Positions 1-11,255 of a DNA stretch of 64,000 bases are shown in pieces. The notes below the pieces were generated by a model. That model searched no databases. It saw only the letters and a list, made by a program, of their open reading frames with translations, and was not told the DNA's origin. Position 1 is the stretch's first letter. Each line of letters opens with the position of its first letter. The stretch comes from Erwinia_E haradaeae_D (GTDB lineage Bacteria > Pseudomonadota > Gammaproteobacteria > Enterobacterales > Enterobacteriaceae): NCBI RefSeq assembly GCF_900698935.1, contig NZ_LR217716.1:1-64000 (forward strand), in the 5' to 3' direction. The position numbers were made by a program, and so were the translations under genes.

Positions 1-429
1 TTAATATTATAATAATTCTAGATATATAATTCTAAATAAAGTAATTTTGTTAAAAAAGATACCATCAAATCTAGATGGAAAATTTATACTATCATTGCCA
101 TACTAGAAGTAAATAAAAGATAATTATATTCATAAAAATATTTTCAATATTACTGTAAAAAAATATAAGTAATATTACTACTAATTATGTAATTGAGAAA
201 ATTAAAAATGATGATATAATATCATATAAAACTAAAGATATTTTTTTAAAAATATGATATTTTATAAAGCATATCTATCACTAGATAGTTTTATATTTAA
301 TTTCTCTGAAAATATATTTAGTTTATTTTTGATTAGATGATTTAGTTATTATTAAAAATAAAGGTGCAATATAAAATCAGTGGTTACTCATAAAATCAAT
401 AAAGCGTCTTAAACCTATAGCCTATATTA
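1..429. other. Decayed DNA upstream of apbE remnant, unit 0
   Basis: No open gene is seen. The stretch aligns by eye with about 35,740-36,160 (shared words such as tagaagtaaata and attcataaaaat), so it is the homologous spacer between ibpA and apbE of another unit. It is very AT-rich. Confidence 0.5.
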
Positions 430-1480
430 ATAATAACCGTCATGGTGAATATTGTCACAATAAAATTGTTTAAAATAAACAATCAGTATATGATTGATAA
501 TAGATGCAAAAAATAATATTTTAATATTATCTACTATAACCATTCAGTATTGAAAGAAAGAAAACAAAGTATCATAAATACTATGAAATTATTGCATACA
601 CTAATTTTATTACCTTCAATTATCCTATTGACTAGTTAAAAATGATATTTTTTACTGAATCTGATATGGTATATTATTATATATCTAACAAGATACTCTA
701 TAGATTAAATCTATACGGATTTCCTTTACTAAAATCAACACAATAAATAAATTATCAGCTGTAGAAATCGCTGATACTCTAAATAGTATCTATCTATAAT
801 TCAATTTATCATGTAATAAATATGACTAATAAGATATTTTGTTGTATGATTGAGGGGTTGAGATATGCACCCTCTATACGATACAAATCAAATCTAAGCT
901 AGATATAGATCTTGTTTTCATGGACATCTCTATTTCGAGATCACAAATTTGACTGACTTACTTAAATCTATACAAGAACTTGCTAAACATATACGCATAT
1001 CTGCAGAAGGAGGATTTAAACCGTAATCCATCAGTAATCTATGTATAAAAAGAAAATATTAATTACCATCTTCTACATAGTGCGCCAGGTGACACGTACT
1101 GATAATTGTATCATTCAAGATAATCGTGGAAAATTACAACATCAAAACCTACAGATCTAGAAAATATGACATATATGACATAAGAGATTATAATTTTAAA
1201 TTAGGTGTAACATTAAACCACGAGAACCTAATAGCAATTATTGTAAACTAGAAAGAAAGTAATTAATATACTTAATCAACCAAGTTGCTAGATCACGAAC
1301 TCAAAATCATCTCGTATCAGTATTTTTATACTATTCATTGAGCAGTAGAGGGCTAAAATTTCAGTTATAAAACAGGAAAGAGTGTCAATATTTTGTATAG
1401 AGCCAGATAGAGATATAATTAAGCTTTCAATCTCTAAAACTATTCATATCTTAATATGGAGATATGAGAATATCTCTCTT
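430..1480 (+). pseudogene. apbE: apbE remnant (FAD:protein FMN transferase), copy A
   Basis: Heavily decayed relative of the intact apbE at 59,499-60,596. Recognisable blocks lie in the right order: about 580-630 matches the start of the mature domain, 870-1,030 matches the middle (the Ser-Val-Asp-Leu-Ser region, readable as tatctgcagaaggaggattt), and 1,200-1,340 matches the part containing caaaatcatctcgtatcag. Stops and frameshifts occur throughout and no long frame remains. Both ends are approximate. It marks the end of a unit whose remainder lies left of the window. Confidence 0.75.
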
Positions 1481-1918
1481 GAATGGCATGATAAAGACAA
1501 ATTGTACATTCTGACTGATGTAGCAAATAATTAATATGTATCTAATAATAGTAGAATAATAGCAATTATATTTGAATATATAATATTCAGTAAGAAGGTA
1601 TAGAGCTTCTCTTAAGATTAAAAATTAGATCAATCATACTATGTTTTTAAATTTTCTAGTATTGAAAAATAGGCTGCCTTTACAGAATTGTTCCGTATGT
1701 TTTGACCACATGTCTCTAGGCTTTATTTTTCATAAAAGTGCAGAAAATGTTTGTGTATCACACACCATTACATGCATAGTATATTACCAGTAAATTATGC
1801 TTATATATTGCTAATTATATCATTATAACTACCTTGCCTATCTAGCTGGTTAAATCATTCTCTCTGCTGATTATATCTTACTTATTTTTATTTATTTGAA
1901 CCAACATTTAGCTACAGG
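1481..1918. other. Spacer between apbE and gpmA remnants
   Basis: No gene seen. It aligns loosely with about 37,130-37,680 (apbE-gpmA spacer of unit 3), including a shared caccttgccta-like block near 1,830 and 37,580. Confidence 0.4.
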
Positions 1919-1923
1919 AATTT

Positions 1924-1984
1924 ATGCAAAATGTCTATTGCTAAACTAGTGAAGATAAAAGATAGTGTATCTGATCTCTTTCAT
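1924..1984 (+). pseudogene. gpmA: gpmA 5' fragment, unit 1
   Basis: About 60 bases match the leader and first codons of the intact gpmA at 37,699 (aggaatttatg, then tgtctatt.ctaaactagtg). The rest of gpmA, the antisense-RNA module and the 3' end of bioB are missing. The sequence jumps directly into the bioB remnant on the opposite strand. This is a clean deletion junction of roughly 2.5 to 3 kb compared with unit 3. Confidence 0.7.
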
Positions 1985-2420
1985 AGTTTAGTAACAAAAT
2001 ATACTCTTTGATCATTCAACACGTTGTAGGTCCAATTTCCTTCACATGCTTTATTATTGCTTTTAACAGAAATATCTCACAATGTATATGGATTTTTCTC
2101 AAAAGCTTCTATGTAAAACCATGTTAAACTGGTGTCGTATTCTGCCTAGAAGTATCAAAAACTGATTGTAGATACACGAGTCGCTTATTTTCTATTCCTA
2201 TGCTATAAAATGTGCACTGATAAGATGTGTAGTATAGATAGAATTTCCTGTCTTCCAACTAAAATTCTGTTGTCAATGAAAAGCAATATACTCATATTAC
2301 ATTTTTACTAGGTTCACAATATGGATAATCTGTTTTCTGAGCTTTAAAGAAGGAGTAAGCTACAATAAATATAATTCAATCATGCTGTGTTTTTCTTCAT
2401 TTTCTAGAATGGAGAGATTT
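1985..2420 (-). pseudogene. bioB: bioB fragment (biotin synthase), unit 1
   Basis: Read on the minus strand, about 1,985-2,060 gives KHVKEIGPTTC followed by a stop. This aligns with the BioB segment that reads VKAMGLEACMTL in E. coli. The block around 2,150-2,220 aligns base by base with 25,400-25,460 of the better preserved bioB remnant. The C-terminal half is deleted and the remainder is frameshifted. It lies divergently upstream of the intact bioA, the usual enterobacterial bioB/bioA arrangement. Confidence 0.65.
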
Positions 2421-2554
2421 TCATAATACTTGTTTACATAGTATTTTAAAAAAATAGATATGTATAAGTATTGATTTTTACAGTTACACTTTTTGCAATA
2501 TATTTCAATTTCATTTAACAGAGCATTATTCGATACAGGTTTGGTAAATCTTAT

Positions 2555-3865
2555 ATGTTAAAGAATACTTTCATGCAAAATGATGATTTGGATTTTGATA
2601 AACGGCATATATGGCATCCGTATACATCAATGACTCATCCATTGCCAACTTATCCAGTGGTTTCTGCTGATGGATACGAGTTAACTCTTAGAGATGGTCG
2701 TCGATTAATAGATGGCATGTCTTCTTGGTGGGCAGCGATACATGGTTACAATCATCCAATGATTAACCAAGCTATGAACGCTCAAATAAGCCGCATGTCA
2801 CACGTAATGTTCGGTGGTATTATTCATCCGCCTGCAGTGGAATTATGTCGTAGATTAGTAAGCACTACGCCAGCTGGTTTAGAGTGTGTGTTTCTAGCAG
2901 ATTCTGGTTCAGTTGCGGTAGAAATAGCAATTAAAATGGCACTACAATATTGGCAAGCAAGAGGGAATCCCCGTTACGAAATATTAGCTTTACGTCAAGG
3001 ATATCACGGAGATACCTATGGGGCAATGGCAGTTGGTGACCCTGAAAACTCTATGCATAGTATTTATAGAAATTATCTGCCGTCTAATCGATTTCTCAAC
3101 GCTCCTACGCGTCGTTTTGAAGAAAATTGGGAAAAAGGTGATGAGACGTCGTTTTTTCAATTTTTTTCTGAGCATCACATAAATATAGCAGCAGTAATTT
3201 TAGAACCAATTGTGCAAGGTGTTGGCGGAATGCGATTTTATCATCCCGAGTATCTGCGTTTAATACGGATGTTATGTGACGAATATGAGATATTATTCAT
3301 TGCAGATGAAATAGCAACTGGTTTTGGACGTACTGGAAAATGGTTAGCATGTAATCATGCGAACATCACTCCAGATATACTTTGTCTTGGAAAAGCGTTA
3401 ACAGGCGGTATGATGACTCTCTCCGCTACGCTAACCTTTCGTCATATAGCAGACATGATTAGTAATAGCAAAGCGGGTTGTTTTATGCATGGACCAACAT
3501 TCATGGCTAATCCATTAGCTTGTGCAGCCGCTAACGCTAGTTTGTCATTACTAGAGAATAATAGTTGGTGTCAGTGTGTAGAAAAAATTTCCACACATCT
3601 TAATTCCGGATTAAGACCCTTGGTTTCTCATCCTAAAGTTCGAGATGTGCGGGTACTAGGTGCTATTGGAGTAGTAGAAATAGTGCAGCCAGTAAATGTA
3701 TCACAGATACAACATTGGTTTGTTAAGCACGGTGTCTGGATTCGTCCTTTTAGGAATCTCATTTACTTGATACCACCATACATTATTTCTGAAGAAGCGC
3801 TGATGACATTAATAGATGTTGTTTCTACTTCTCTAGATCAGCCAGAGAATTTTATCTCCTCCTGA
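2555..3865 (+). CDS. bioA: Adenosylmethionine-8-amino-7-oxononanoate aminotransferase BioA
   Basis: PLP-dependent aminotransferase that makes 7,8-diaminopelargonate from KAPA using S-adenosylmethionine as amino donor, in the cytosolic biotin pathway. The 436 residues match E. coli BioA (429) along the full length: RHIWHPYTSM near residue 17, GMSSWWAAIHGYNHP near 54, DEIATGFGRTGK near 250, and PLP lysine Lys280 in CLGKALTGG. The annotated start adds seven residues before a second Met (MQNDDLDFDKRHIW) that fits the family better; neither has a strong Shine-Dalgarno. nupC follows 74 bases downstream on the same strand. The divergent bioB upstream is a remnant, and no intact bioB, bioD, bioF or bioC is in the window, so this enzyme depends on genes elsewhere. 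A second bioA in unit 3 is dead. Confidence 0.96.
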   Translation: MLKNTFMQNDDLDFDKRHIWHPYTSMTHPLPTYPVVSADGYELTLRDGRRLIDGMSSWWAAIHGYNHPMINQAMNAQISRMSHVMFGGIIHPPAVELCRRLVSTTPAGLECVFLADSGSVAVEIAIKMALQYWQARGNPRYEILALRQGYHGDTYGAMAVGDPENSMHSIYRNYLPSNRFLNAPTRRFEENWEKGDETSFFQFFSEHHINIAAVILEPIVQGVGGMRFYHPEYLRLIRMLCDEYEILFIADEIATGFGRTGKWLACNHANITPDILCLGKALTGGMMTLSATLTFRHIADMISNSKAGCFMHGPTFMANPLACAAANASLSLLENNSWCQCVEKISTHLNSGLRPLVSHPKVRDVRVLGAIGVVEIVQPVNVSQIQHWFVKHGVWIRPFRNLIYLIPPYIISEEALMTLIDVVSTSLDQPENFISS

Positions 3866-3939
3866 TTTTTTGTTTGTAGTGCATCTATCAAAGAGATAGC
3901 AGATATCACAAACATACCCCTTGATGGTAGAATATATAT

Positions 3940-5124
3940 ATGTCCCAAATTCTACATTTTTCATTAGGACTTATTATGATTATCGTACTAGCTTTGTTGG
4001 TCGGTCGTAATCATAAAGCAATCCGCATCCCCTATATTATCCATTTACTAGTGATTGAAGTAATGCTTGCATGCTTCTTTCTGCATTCAGAAACTGGGTT
4101 ACATGTGATTACAGGATTTTCGGTATTTTTTGAACAATTACTAAAATATGCGGCACATGGCACTAATTTTGTCTTTGGGAATATGAGTGACAAAGGTCTG
4201 GCATTTTTTTGGCTAAACATCTTATGTCCTATTGTATTTATCTCAGCATTGATAGGTATTTTGCAACATTTTTATATTTTACCATTTATTATTCGTTTAA
4301 TCGGAACTGTCTTATCGAAGATTAATGGAATGGGTAAATTAGAATCTTTTAATGCAGTAAGTTCGCTAATGCTTGGACAATCAGAAAATTTTATTATTTA
4401 TAAGGATATTCTAAGTCAAATTCCAGAATGGAGACTATATACGATGGCGGTCACGGCCATGTCTACAGTATCTATGTCCATAGTTGGTGCTTATATGACG
4501 TTATTACAGCCAAAATATGTAGTGACAGCATTAATACTCAATATTTTTAGTACTTTTGTTGTTTTATCTTTGATGAATCCATACCATGTGGATAATAAAG
4601 ACGATCTCAACTTAAAAAGTGATTATAGCAGAGTAAGTTTTTTTGAAATGCTTAGCGAATACATTCTAACTGGATTCAAGGTAATTGTAATCGTTGCTGC
4701 TATGCTCATTGGTTTTATTGCGTTAATTTCTGGCATTAATGCTTTATTTGAGAGTATTTTTGGTATTAGTTTTCAAGGTATTTTAGGCTATATATTTTTC
4801 CCACTGGCGTGGGTAATTGGTATACCGAGTCATGAGGCTTTGCAGGTAGGCAGCATCATGGCAACCAAACTAGTATCTAATGAATTTGTCGCAATGATTG
4901 ATTTACAAAAAATTTGCAGCACACTATCAACTCGTTCTGAAGGAATATTATCAGTTTTTTTAGTATCATTTGCTAATTTTTCATCTATTGGGATTGTTAC
5001 AGGTTCTATTAAGGGGTTGAACGAACAGCAAGGTAATGTCGTTTCTCGCTTTGGTTTAAAGCTTTTATATAGTTCAACACTAGTCAGTCTATTATCGGCT
5101 ACTATAGCTGGATTAACTTTATAA
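3940..5124 (+). CDS. nupC: Nucleoside/proton symporter NupC (CNT family)
   Basis: Concentrative nucleoside transporter of the inner membrane, importing nucleosides with protons. The 394 residues follow E. coli NupC (400 aa) closely: RIPYIIHLLVIEV, GTNFVFG, KINGMGKLESFNAVSSLMLGQSENF near residues 125-150, AMSTVSMSIVGAYMTLLQPKYVV, and EALQVGSIMATKLVSNEFVA plus FANFSSIGIVTGSIKGLNEQQGNV in the C-terminal transport domain. Multiple hydrophobic helices are present. It probably shares a transcript with bioA. Retention of one copy suggests nucleoside salvage. Transport of a pyrimidine-like vitamin precursor is possible but only a guess. Confidence 0.93.
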   Translation: MSQILHFSLGLIMIIVLALLVGRNHKAIRIPYIIHLLVIEVMLACFFLHSETGLHVITGFSVFFEQLLKYAAHGTNFVFGNMSDKGLAFFWLNILCPIVFISALIGILQHFYILPFIIRLIGTVLSKINGMGKLESFNAVSSLMLGQSENFIIYKDILSQIPEWRLYTMAVTAMSTVSMSIVGAYMTLLQPKYVVTALILNIFSTFVVLSLMNPYHVDNKDDLNLKSDYSRVSFFEMLSEYILTGFKVIVIVAAMLIGFIALISGINALFESIFGISFQGILGYIFFPLAWVIGIPSHEALQVGSIMATKLVSNEFVAMIDLQKICSTLSTRSEGILSVFLVSFANFSSIGIVTGSIKGLNEQQGNVVSRFGLKLLYSSTLVSLLSATIAGLTL

Positions 5125-6450
5125 CAATTAGCAGAGGCATCAAGATGTATAGTCATATATACTATGATTGTACATTCAATATTTATTGATATCACTCAAT
5201 TTTTGAAACTATGTTTTTATAGTGTGTTATATCGTTAATAGTTAATAATTTAGTAATTGCACTTGTAGTATATAGTTGTTAGTTATGCTCTGAGTTATAG
5301 TCATGAAGCACACATTACAGTATGAGTATCATGTGATTCATATGAACTTTAAGAATGTGGTTGCTTATATAGTTAAAGAGAATCAGATATGTGCATGCTT
5401 GCCAATTAACTTTCTATTAACGGGTGTAAGCGTTCTAGATATATATCTGAAGAAGAAAAGACAATGAATATTTAACATTCCTTGATAATTGTCAATAAAA
5501 GAATCGTCTATGATAGATCTTCTATTCTGTAGTAAGAGAAGCTTGAATGTGTAATTGGAGGATGTTTATATCATATATATTAGTTATCTGTGCGTTTATC
5601 AAAACGCTTTACTGTATACCAAGAACCTTATTTCTTAGCTACTGTAGTAGAAGCTAAGCAGGAAAGATTGTACAACTCTAACAAACTAAGATACTAGAAT
5701 GGAGCTTACAAAAACACAATTTCTATTTTTTATATTACAAGAGATAATGATTATTATCTGTGCTGTCTTTTCTTCTGTATCAGGCATCCTAGAAAGATAA
5801 ATTAGTTCATTGTGTGTATTTACAATGCTTTGATTATTTAGTGTGGTGTTTTTCATAGCACATCATTCAAGAAAAACACAGCTGATCGTGTCAACAAGTT
5901 AAATCTTTCTGTTATATTCTCTCGGTTGTATATGGCATGCAGTTTTTTATGTTTTCTGTTCTCTATGATGCATAGCGGTGAATTGCAGTAAAATTGAAAA
6001 CAGGAGAAATAGTTGAAGAATTAGAGAAGTGTACACTTTGGAGGCCCCATCATATTTCTATAAAAAATAGTTATAAAGCAACCTTCTTATGTAGTTTAAA
6101 AAGATAACAGAGTTATACTTTATAAGTACATGAAATTATATCTAAAACGTAGAGGGGCCCAAAGATGTTGTAGCATCCCTTGCTTCATTTAAGCAGATGA
6201 TTATATCCCCTATGGCATAGCGCATGCAATATTTATTAGTATCTTTATTGTGTACCTAGTAAATGGTATAAGATTGTCATAATCTTCTGGTGTTATATTA
6301 ACAAGTAACCATTAATATTGTGATTTTAAAGCTCACGAGGCAAAAAATCCGCAGTGATGGAGTTAGGGTGAAAAATGATACACAACATGTTGTAATCTAC
6401 ACTAATTGTAACATATAGCCTGTTAATTATGTTGTTATAAATAGGGTATG
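5125..6450. other. Decayed spacer between nupC and thiD remnant
   Basis: No open gene. It is homologous to 43,085-44,340 in unit 3: agttgttagttatg near 5,275 and 43,155, and a tgttatattct.t.ggttg block near 5,910 and 43,790. Conservation of order over 1.2 kb suggests a former gene here or simply a shared ancestral spacer. I could not recognise a protein family on either strand. Confidence 0.45.
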
Positions 6451-6985
6451 ACATCACTACCGTTTATAAAATGGTGAACAAGTCCCATGCTTTTGCCAAC
6501 AGATAAATTACTTTTATCACTTAGTACTTGATATAATCATTTTTTGAGAAAATTTTAATGTTTGCGATCAATCTTCATCATACAGACGTTACGCGGCTAA
6601 AACAGCCGAGGGGGGGCATTCTAGCACCGTAAATACGAAGAGTTTTTTAATCTTATAGCAGAATAAAGTCATTTTTGGTTAAGAGAAACAGCCAGTCAGA
6701 ACTCAATAATCCAGATGCGCGACCTTCTTGCCTCACAATCGCCTTACAGCCTAAGTCTAGGATTTTGCCTGTTTCTGGCATATTTTGACTGCATTTTGTG
6801 CTATGTTACAACCAAGCAGTACCGCAACTTCCTACAAGTTAGGAGCGAGTATGAACACTCATGATAATAACAATATCTCCCTCCTGAAGACTGTTGCATC
6901 TTTATCCAATCATCTATTCTATTTTGAGTTATCATCACCGGATCAAGAACTATCCAAGGAATAGCATATTCTATTATTGTGTCTT
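6451..6985 (-). pseudogene. thiD: thiD remnant (HMP/HMP-P kinase), unit 1
   Basis: Aligns with the C-terminal two thirds of the intact thiD at 44,349-45,155. Examples are gaatggtgaacaagtc-type sequence at 6,470, and ccaatcttcat plus the gcggctaaa.cagccga block near 6,565-6,610, which encodes the GTGCTLSAALAA loop in the live gene. The N-terminal coding part (about 270 bases) is deleted: after about 6,985 the sequence joins material equivalent to 45,420, upstream of thiD. Frameshifts break the rest. Confidence 0.8.
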
Positions 6986-7623
6986 ACACAACAAACCCAT
7001 CATAAGAAAAAAAATAGCAAATATAATGTAGCATTTACTACATCTATGAGTATAAAAATATTATTGAATTCGTATACTAAACTCCAATAGATAAGATCCA
7101 TAACTATTATATAGGCGACAAAACACATAGTAGGATAAACATCAATAATATCACACCAAGAGGGTCTTGGTTTGTGTTTTATACCATAAAAATAGTCTAA
7201 GAATAGATCTAAAGTACTATACTAAATGCTTGGAGCGAGTCATTCGTACCATGTGTGGATAGGGAGCACCTGCAATATACTGTGGAGGTTGAATAATTTA
7301 CTTGTATTTTCAGGGCTAAAAATTAAAATAACTAAATCGGCTTTTATAACCACATATGATGTAAAAGATTGCATCATATTTATGACATTTTCACTAAAGT
7401 ACTTTTTTTATCGCTCTGTTTATAAAAAAAGTGTCTACGAAATTAAATTTTACATGTAATTTATGTATCATGTATTTTGCAAAAATATCTAAAGTGATGC
7501 GTGTGATAATGATATTGTTCATCATGCTATTAACTGACATATAATTAATCAGAAAGTAGAGAAGTTAGGTTACTGAATTTTTTTCAAGGATGTAGTGTTT
7601 ACTATCAATTTTCCACTTATCGC
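6986..7623. other. Spacer between thiD and thiH remnants
   Basis: No credible gene. It aligns with about 45,420-46,020 of unit 3 (shared tattattgaatt.gtata near 7,055 and 45,450). A short open frame at 7,226-7,459 has no recognisable family. Confidence 0.5.
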
Positions 7624-8743
7624 ATAGAGCACGTCTAATATACAAATCTTAATTGCCTATACAAGCTGTAATCCAGCTAGTTGCAGTATTCTAGCTACCT
7701 CTTGTGGAGACTGGTTCTTATATACTACGAATAACTTTAGTGCTATTGATTTCTGAGAACAGCCTCTGAGTCGAATTTTCAAGTCTGTAATAATACTGTT
7801 AACGAAAATAGACACTATATGGTCACGAAAATAGCGTGATTCTCAAGCCGATAAGGAAAATTTTTACCGGCAGGACTAATAGTCAAAAGCATACATGACT
7901 TTTAGAAGTTGTACTTCATCTATTAGAGATAAGGCATTACCCCGTCACCTACACACGGACCTAAGTGTGCAAAGAATAACACAAAATGACTTTTTCAAAA
8001 AATTTAACGAAAACATAGTAAATACTAAGTCAATATATAGTAATTTGTATGACAGTTATCGGATAATCCGGTCAGTCTATCTAATCTAATTTTATTTATC
8101 CAAAAACGAACAAGACGATTAGGGGGTTGCTACTTACAATCAAAAATGTTGTTTGTGACCAGAAAAGTCATGGCGGCCATAGTTTCAAGCATGATATATC
8201 TCCCGATATACTAACACACTGTCTAGACCATATGCTTTTTAATTCCACGTATGTTTTTATGATAGTGGCTGCATTTCCATCATAAAAAAGCTGTGATATA
8301 TGGGCACTAATAGTACATAGCACCGGAAATACTCCATATCAACTTTAGTTTTATATTTGCCAGTTTCCAGTAATAAATGGCGAATACTTTTGTTTCTCAT
8401 TGCTTTACATTTTTGAATGATTTCTTTCTTCTCCAGGACTGTTATACGTATACGATGATTCATCTAAAAACTATCATATATGAAGTTATCGGAGTAAAAA
8501 TTAGAGAGATGAAATGGTAAGTAAAAATTAATAATATGATTAAGCGTTGATTGGTGAGAACTCGATCTTTGTATGTCAGAAACTTTAAATGTTGCCCGCC
8601 TACTAGCGACCGTAGATCTACCATCTCCTATAGACTAGGTTTTTTCATGGTTAGCGATTTTTTTAACATCCTATCTAATTTTATTACAGATCAATCAGCT
8701 AATATTATCCCAGTGTATTTTCTCCAGTGCTCAGAAAACATCT
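7624..8743 (-). pseudogene. thiH: thiH remnant (2-iminoacetate synthase), unit 1
   Basis: Collinear with the intact thiH at 46,026-47,153: ctgtaatccagctagttgcag at 7,665 (C-terminus), the region near 8,257-8,460 that still reads like the residues around MNHRIRITVLEKKEIIQKCKAMRNKSIRHLLLETG, and the 5' end near 8,740. Indels and stops interrupt every frame. The part that would hold the iron-sulfur cysteines (about 8,460-8,520) is damaged. Confidence 0.88.
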
Positions 8744-9532
8744 GAATTAGACCTCTTTAGATATCGATTGCGAAGATAAAAAATTTGTAAGCGAATTAGT
8801 CGACATTGCTTTTCGAGAAGATTATTTTAATCCTGTCTTTCTAGCTATCTACTTATCTCTAGTGCTCCGACGAGCCTTTGCCATTGCAATTATATCTTGT
8901 GTAACAGCAATGGCAGTATGTACAAGAATCGTATCTACTCTCATTCTTGATCTATCTAGTGCCTGACTTTGTGCATCAACACCAGCATCTCTTATAACTT
9001 AGATTTTGGCTGGTTCAATAATGATGTATAAGAAATAATGGGTTTTAAGTTCTTGCTGTGAACCTATGAGATACCCTAGATATATTACTGCTGCAAAAAC
9101 CTACTTTTGTAAGCCTCAGGCATAGAACAGAGTTGGCACTACAATAAAGCAGGACTATAAATCTTTCTATTACAATGTATTTCACAGCTTGTAGTGTCTC
9201 TATTAAGTCAGGCAATAAATCCTGTATGTCTGGGTGGATGTTAAGTTTTATCCAATTTATCTCTAACGCCTCTCGTGTAGTTCTTACTGCGAATAGAGTG
9301 TCTTCACCAGTTTGCACACCGGAGGTATTCGGAAGTAGTAGGGCTTTATTTCTACAGAGTCTTACTAATTAGACGTTCTCACCATTCTCATTAAGGTTGA
9401 TTGGACGTATCGCTAATGTGACTGATGTGCTTCCAGAGATAGAAACAGCTTGTAATATTACATATATATTAGCAAATGTACCAATACCAGTAAATAATCG
9501 TCACTAATAGGGATATGAGCAACGGGAAATAT
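8744..9532 (-). pseudogene. thiG: thiG remnant (thiazole synthase), unit 1
   Basis: Collinear with intact thiG (47,150-47,941). A 90-residue open stretch at 9,045-9,317 still resembles TREALEINWIKLNIHPDIQDLLPDLIETLQA, around the Schiff-base lysine, but it is closed by stops on both sides. The remaining segments are out of frame. It still abuts the thiH remnant as in the live operon. Confidence 0.87.
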
Positions 9533-9534
9533 TA

Positions 9535-9745
9535 TTTCACCTTTAGCGATAGCTGGAAATCAAAGAATATTGTCACCATCCCCCACCTGATACTTCTTCT
9601 AGAATTATCGTGGTACAATAGTAGAATTAAATGCAGGGGTGGTATCTAAGATAATTTTATAACATTTCTGAGCATAGAACAGCATCTATAGCTAGAAAAT
9701 GCGAAGTGTCTACTTGAAGATCACTAAAAGTCATTTTCATCATAT
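9535..9745 (-). pseudogene. thiS: thiS remnant (sulfur carrier), unit 1
   Basis: Aligns with thiS at 47,945-48,151. The start region is tcatcatattagttatcttt, against the live taatcatataagtcaccttt. The C-terminal region near 9,540-9,600 keeps the equivalent of the live sequence but is frameshifted, so no Gly-Gly tail can be made. Confidence 0.75.
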
Positions 9746-10553
9746 TAGTTATCTTTAATTGTATACCGGAAAGGGACAAAGGCTTTTTTGCTCTACAGAC
9801 TTTGTCTATATCGTAAAAGAAGACTTCCAGTTCAGCGTCAATACTTACCACTCTAGTGAGATTCTCTCAAATAGACAAAGTTTCTCAGTAGATGATGTCA
9901 ATATGCTACATATGATTTTAATCACCTCCAAGGCCTGCAGGCTATCTATGGCTCCCACTAAGGGCTTTAGTGTTCTAGAATTACGATAATTACGCTGCGC
10001 CTCATAGGTAAAAGGAAACGAAACGTGTACAAACCGCATTTCCAAGGGGGTTAATAAGAAATATTTGTTGACCATAACAACCCACTGTGCTAACGTGAAT
10101 TAGTGTTGTATATATCGAACGCAGGCCGCATTAATATTGTGGCTAATAAGCATATTATCGCTGCCATCTAAACGATATCCGCATCATAAATTTTTTAATC
10201 GAGAAAAACCTCTTTAGTCTATAAAATAACGATATATAGCTTATATATGGGGATTTAATGTAGGCAGGTGACGCTTTTGTGGCTATCTCTGATTTTAATT
10301 GGTCGATTTCATTAGTTTGATGGAAGGTTGAGCACTGTAGATTAGAGATAATATGGCAGCCATTATCATCCGCTAGAATTATCACATCCATACCAGATTT
10401 GGTTAGATAGAGTGCGCTGGTCAATGGTTAATCTAAGCCTTCTAGTCACATCATGACACTGTGTAGATTATATAGTTTGTTGACTCATAGCGCCTATCTC
10501 ATTTCGTAGAAATTAGTCGATATAACGTCAAAAATCCTGATCATTTAGCATGT
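9746..10553 (-). pseudogene. thiF: thiF remnant (ThiS adenylyltransferase), unit 1
   Basis: Collinear with intact thiF. Pieces at 9,845-10,075 and 10,155-10,424 on the minus strand still read as ThiF fragments (RNYRNSRTLKPLVGAIDSLQALEVIK; QLKSEIATKASPAYIKSPYISYISLFYRLKR). They are in different frames and separated by stops. The start lies near aaaatcctgatca at 10,541. Confidence 0.88.
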
Positions 10554-11255
10554 TTCTCAACTTTTTGTTAGAAGTAGAAGTTTTCTTTATAGAGATATCA
10601 TGACTATTTCTCAGTAAGTGCACGTGATATAATGAACCTCTTATTGAGGTGCTGAGGAGATGACGATCACTAAATAAATAATCAAGTGATACGTGATAGC
10701 GGCCTTATCTTTTGCATAATTTAGAGTAATATATTTTATAATGGTTGTTCTTGAAATCAAGCCCTTTTTAGATAACTGCTAGAGTGTTGTTAAAATTATA
10801 GGATTAGATGATATCATCTAGACGATGCAAGAAAGATATAACTCAGACAAGGATAGATAGCATTCCTAGAAAATATGCTTGTGCAGTTTGCTCTATCACG
10901 ATGTAGACATCCTAGAAATTAATGGATGCATGGAAGAGTATTGATAGAGTGTATTTTGCATTTATTCCTCAGGCAAAACTTATCCTATATTTTAAGCATA
11001 AACGGATACAACACATAGTCTTTCAGCTTAAAAATACTCATCATCACATATTAATTATTGAAAATTCGTAATAGGTAAGTAATACCATTATAATAATCTC
11101 TGATAAAGATTGATCCATCCTTGTTAGAGGGTCCTTCTTTTTTAAACTATTATATAAGCGTTATCTATTATGATAGATAACTGCAGATGCATACGATGAC
11201 GTGTTTCTGCTATGCGTCGTACTTGACGATTGTACAGTAGTTTCACAATTTTATA
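10554..11255. other. thiC-thiF spacer, unit 1
   Basis: No open gene. The spacer is homologous in all three units (about 26,854-27,702 and 48,969-49,662): a tgatagcgg.c block followed by tttagagtaa near 10,700, 27,000 and 49,100. Part of it may be decayed coding sequence, but none is recognisable. Confidence 0.45.

Noticed and set aside
4830..5195. 121-codon minus-strand frame
   Set aside because: It is the antisense of the conserved 3' half of nupC.
7226..7459. Short open frame as a gene
   Set aside because: No ribosome site or family likeness, AT-driven composition, and not preserved in the homologous part of unit 3.
9175..9372. Plus-strand frame as a gene
   Set aside because: It is the antisense of the thiG remnant and of the better conserved minus-strand reading.
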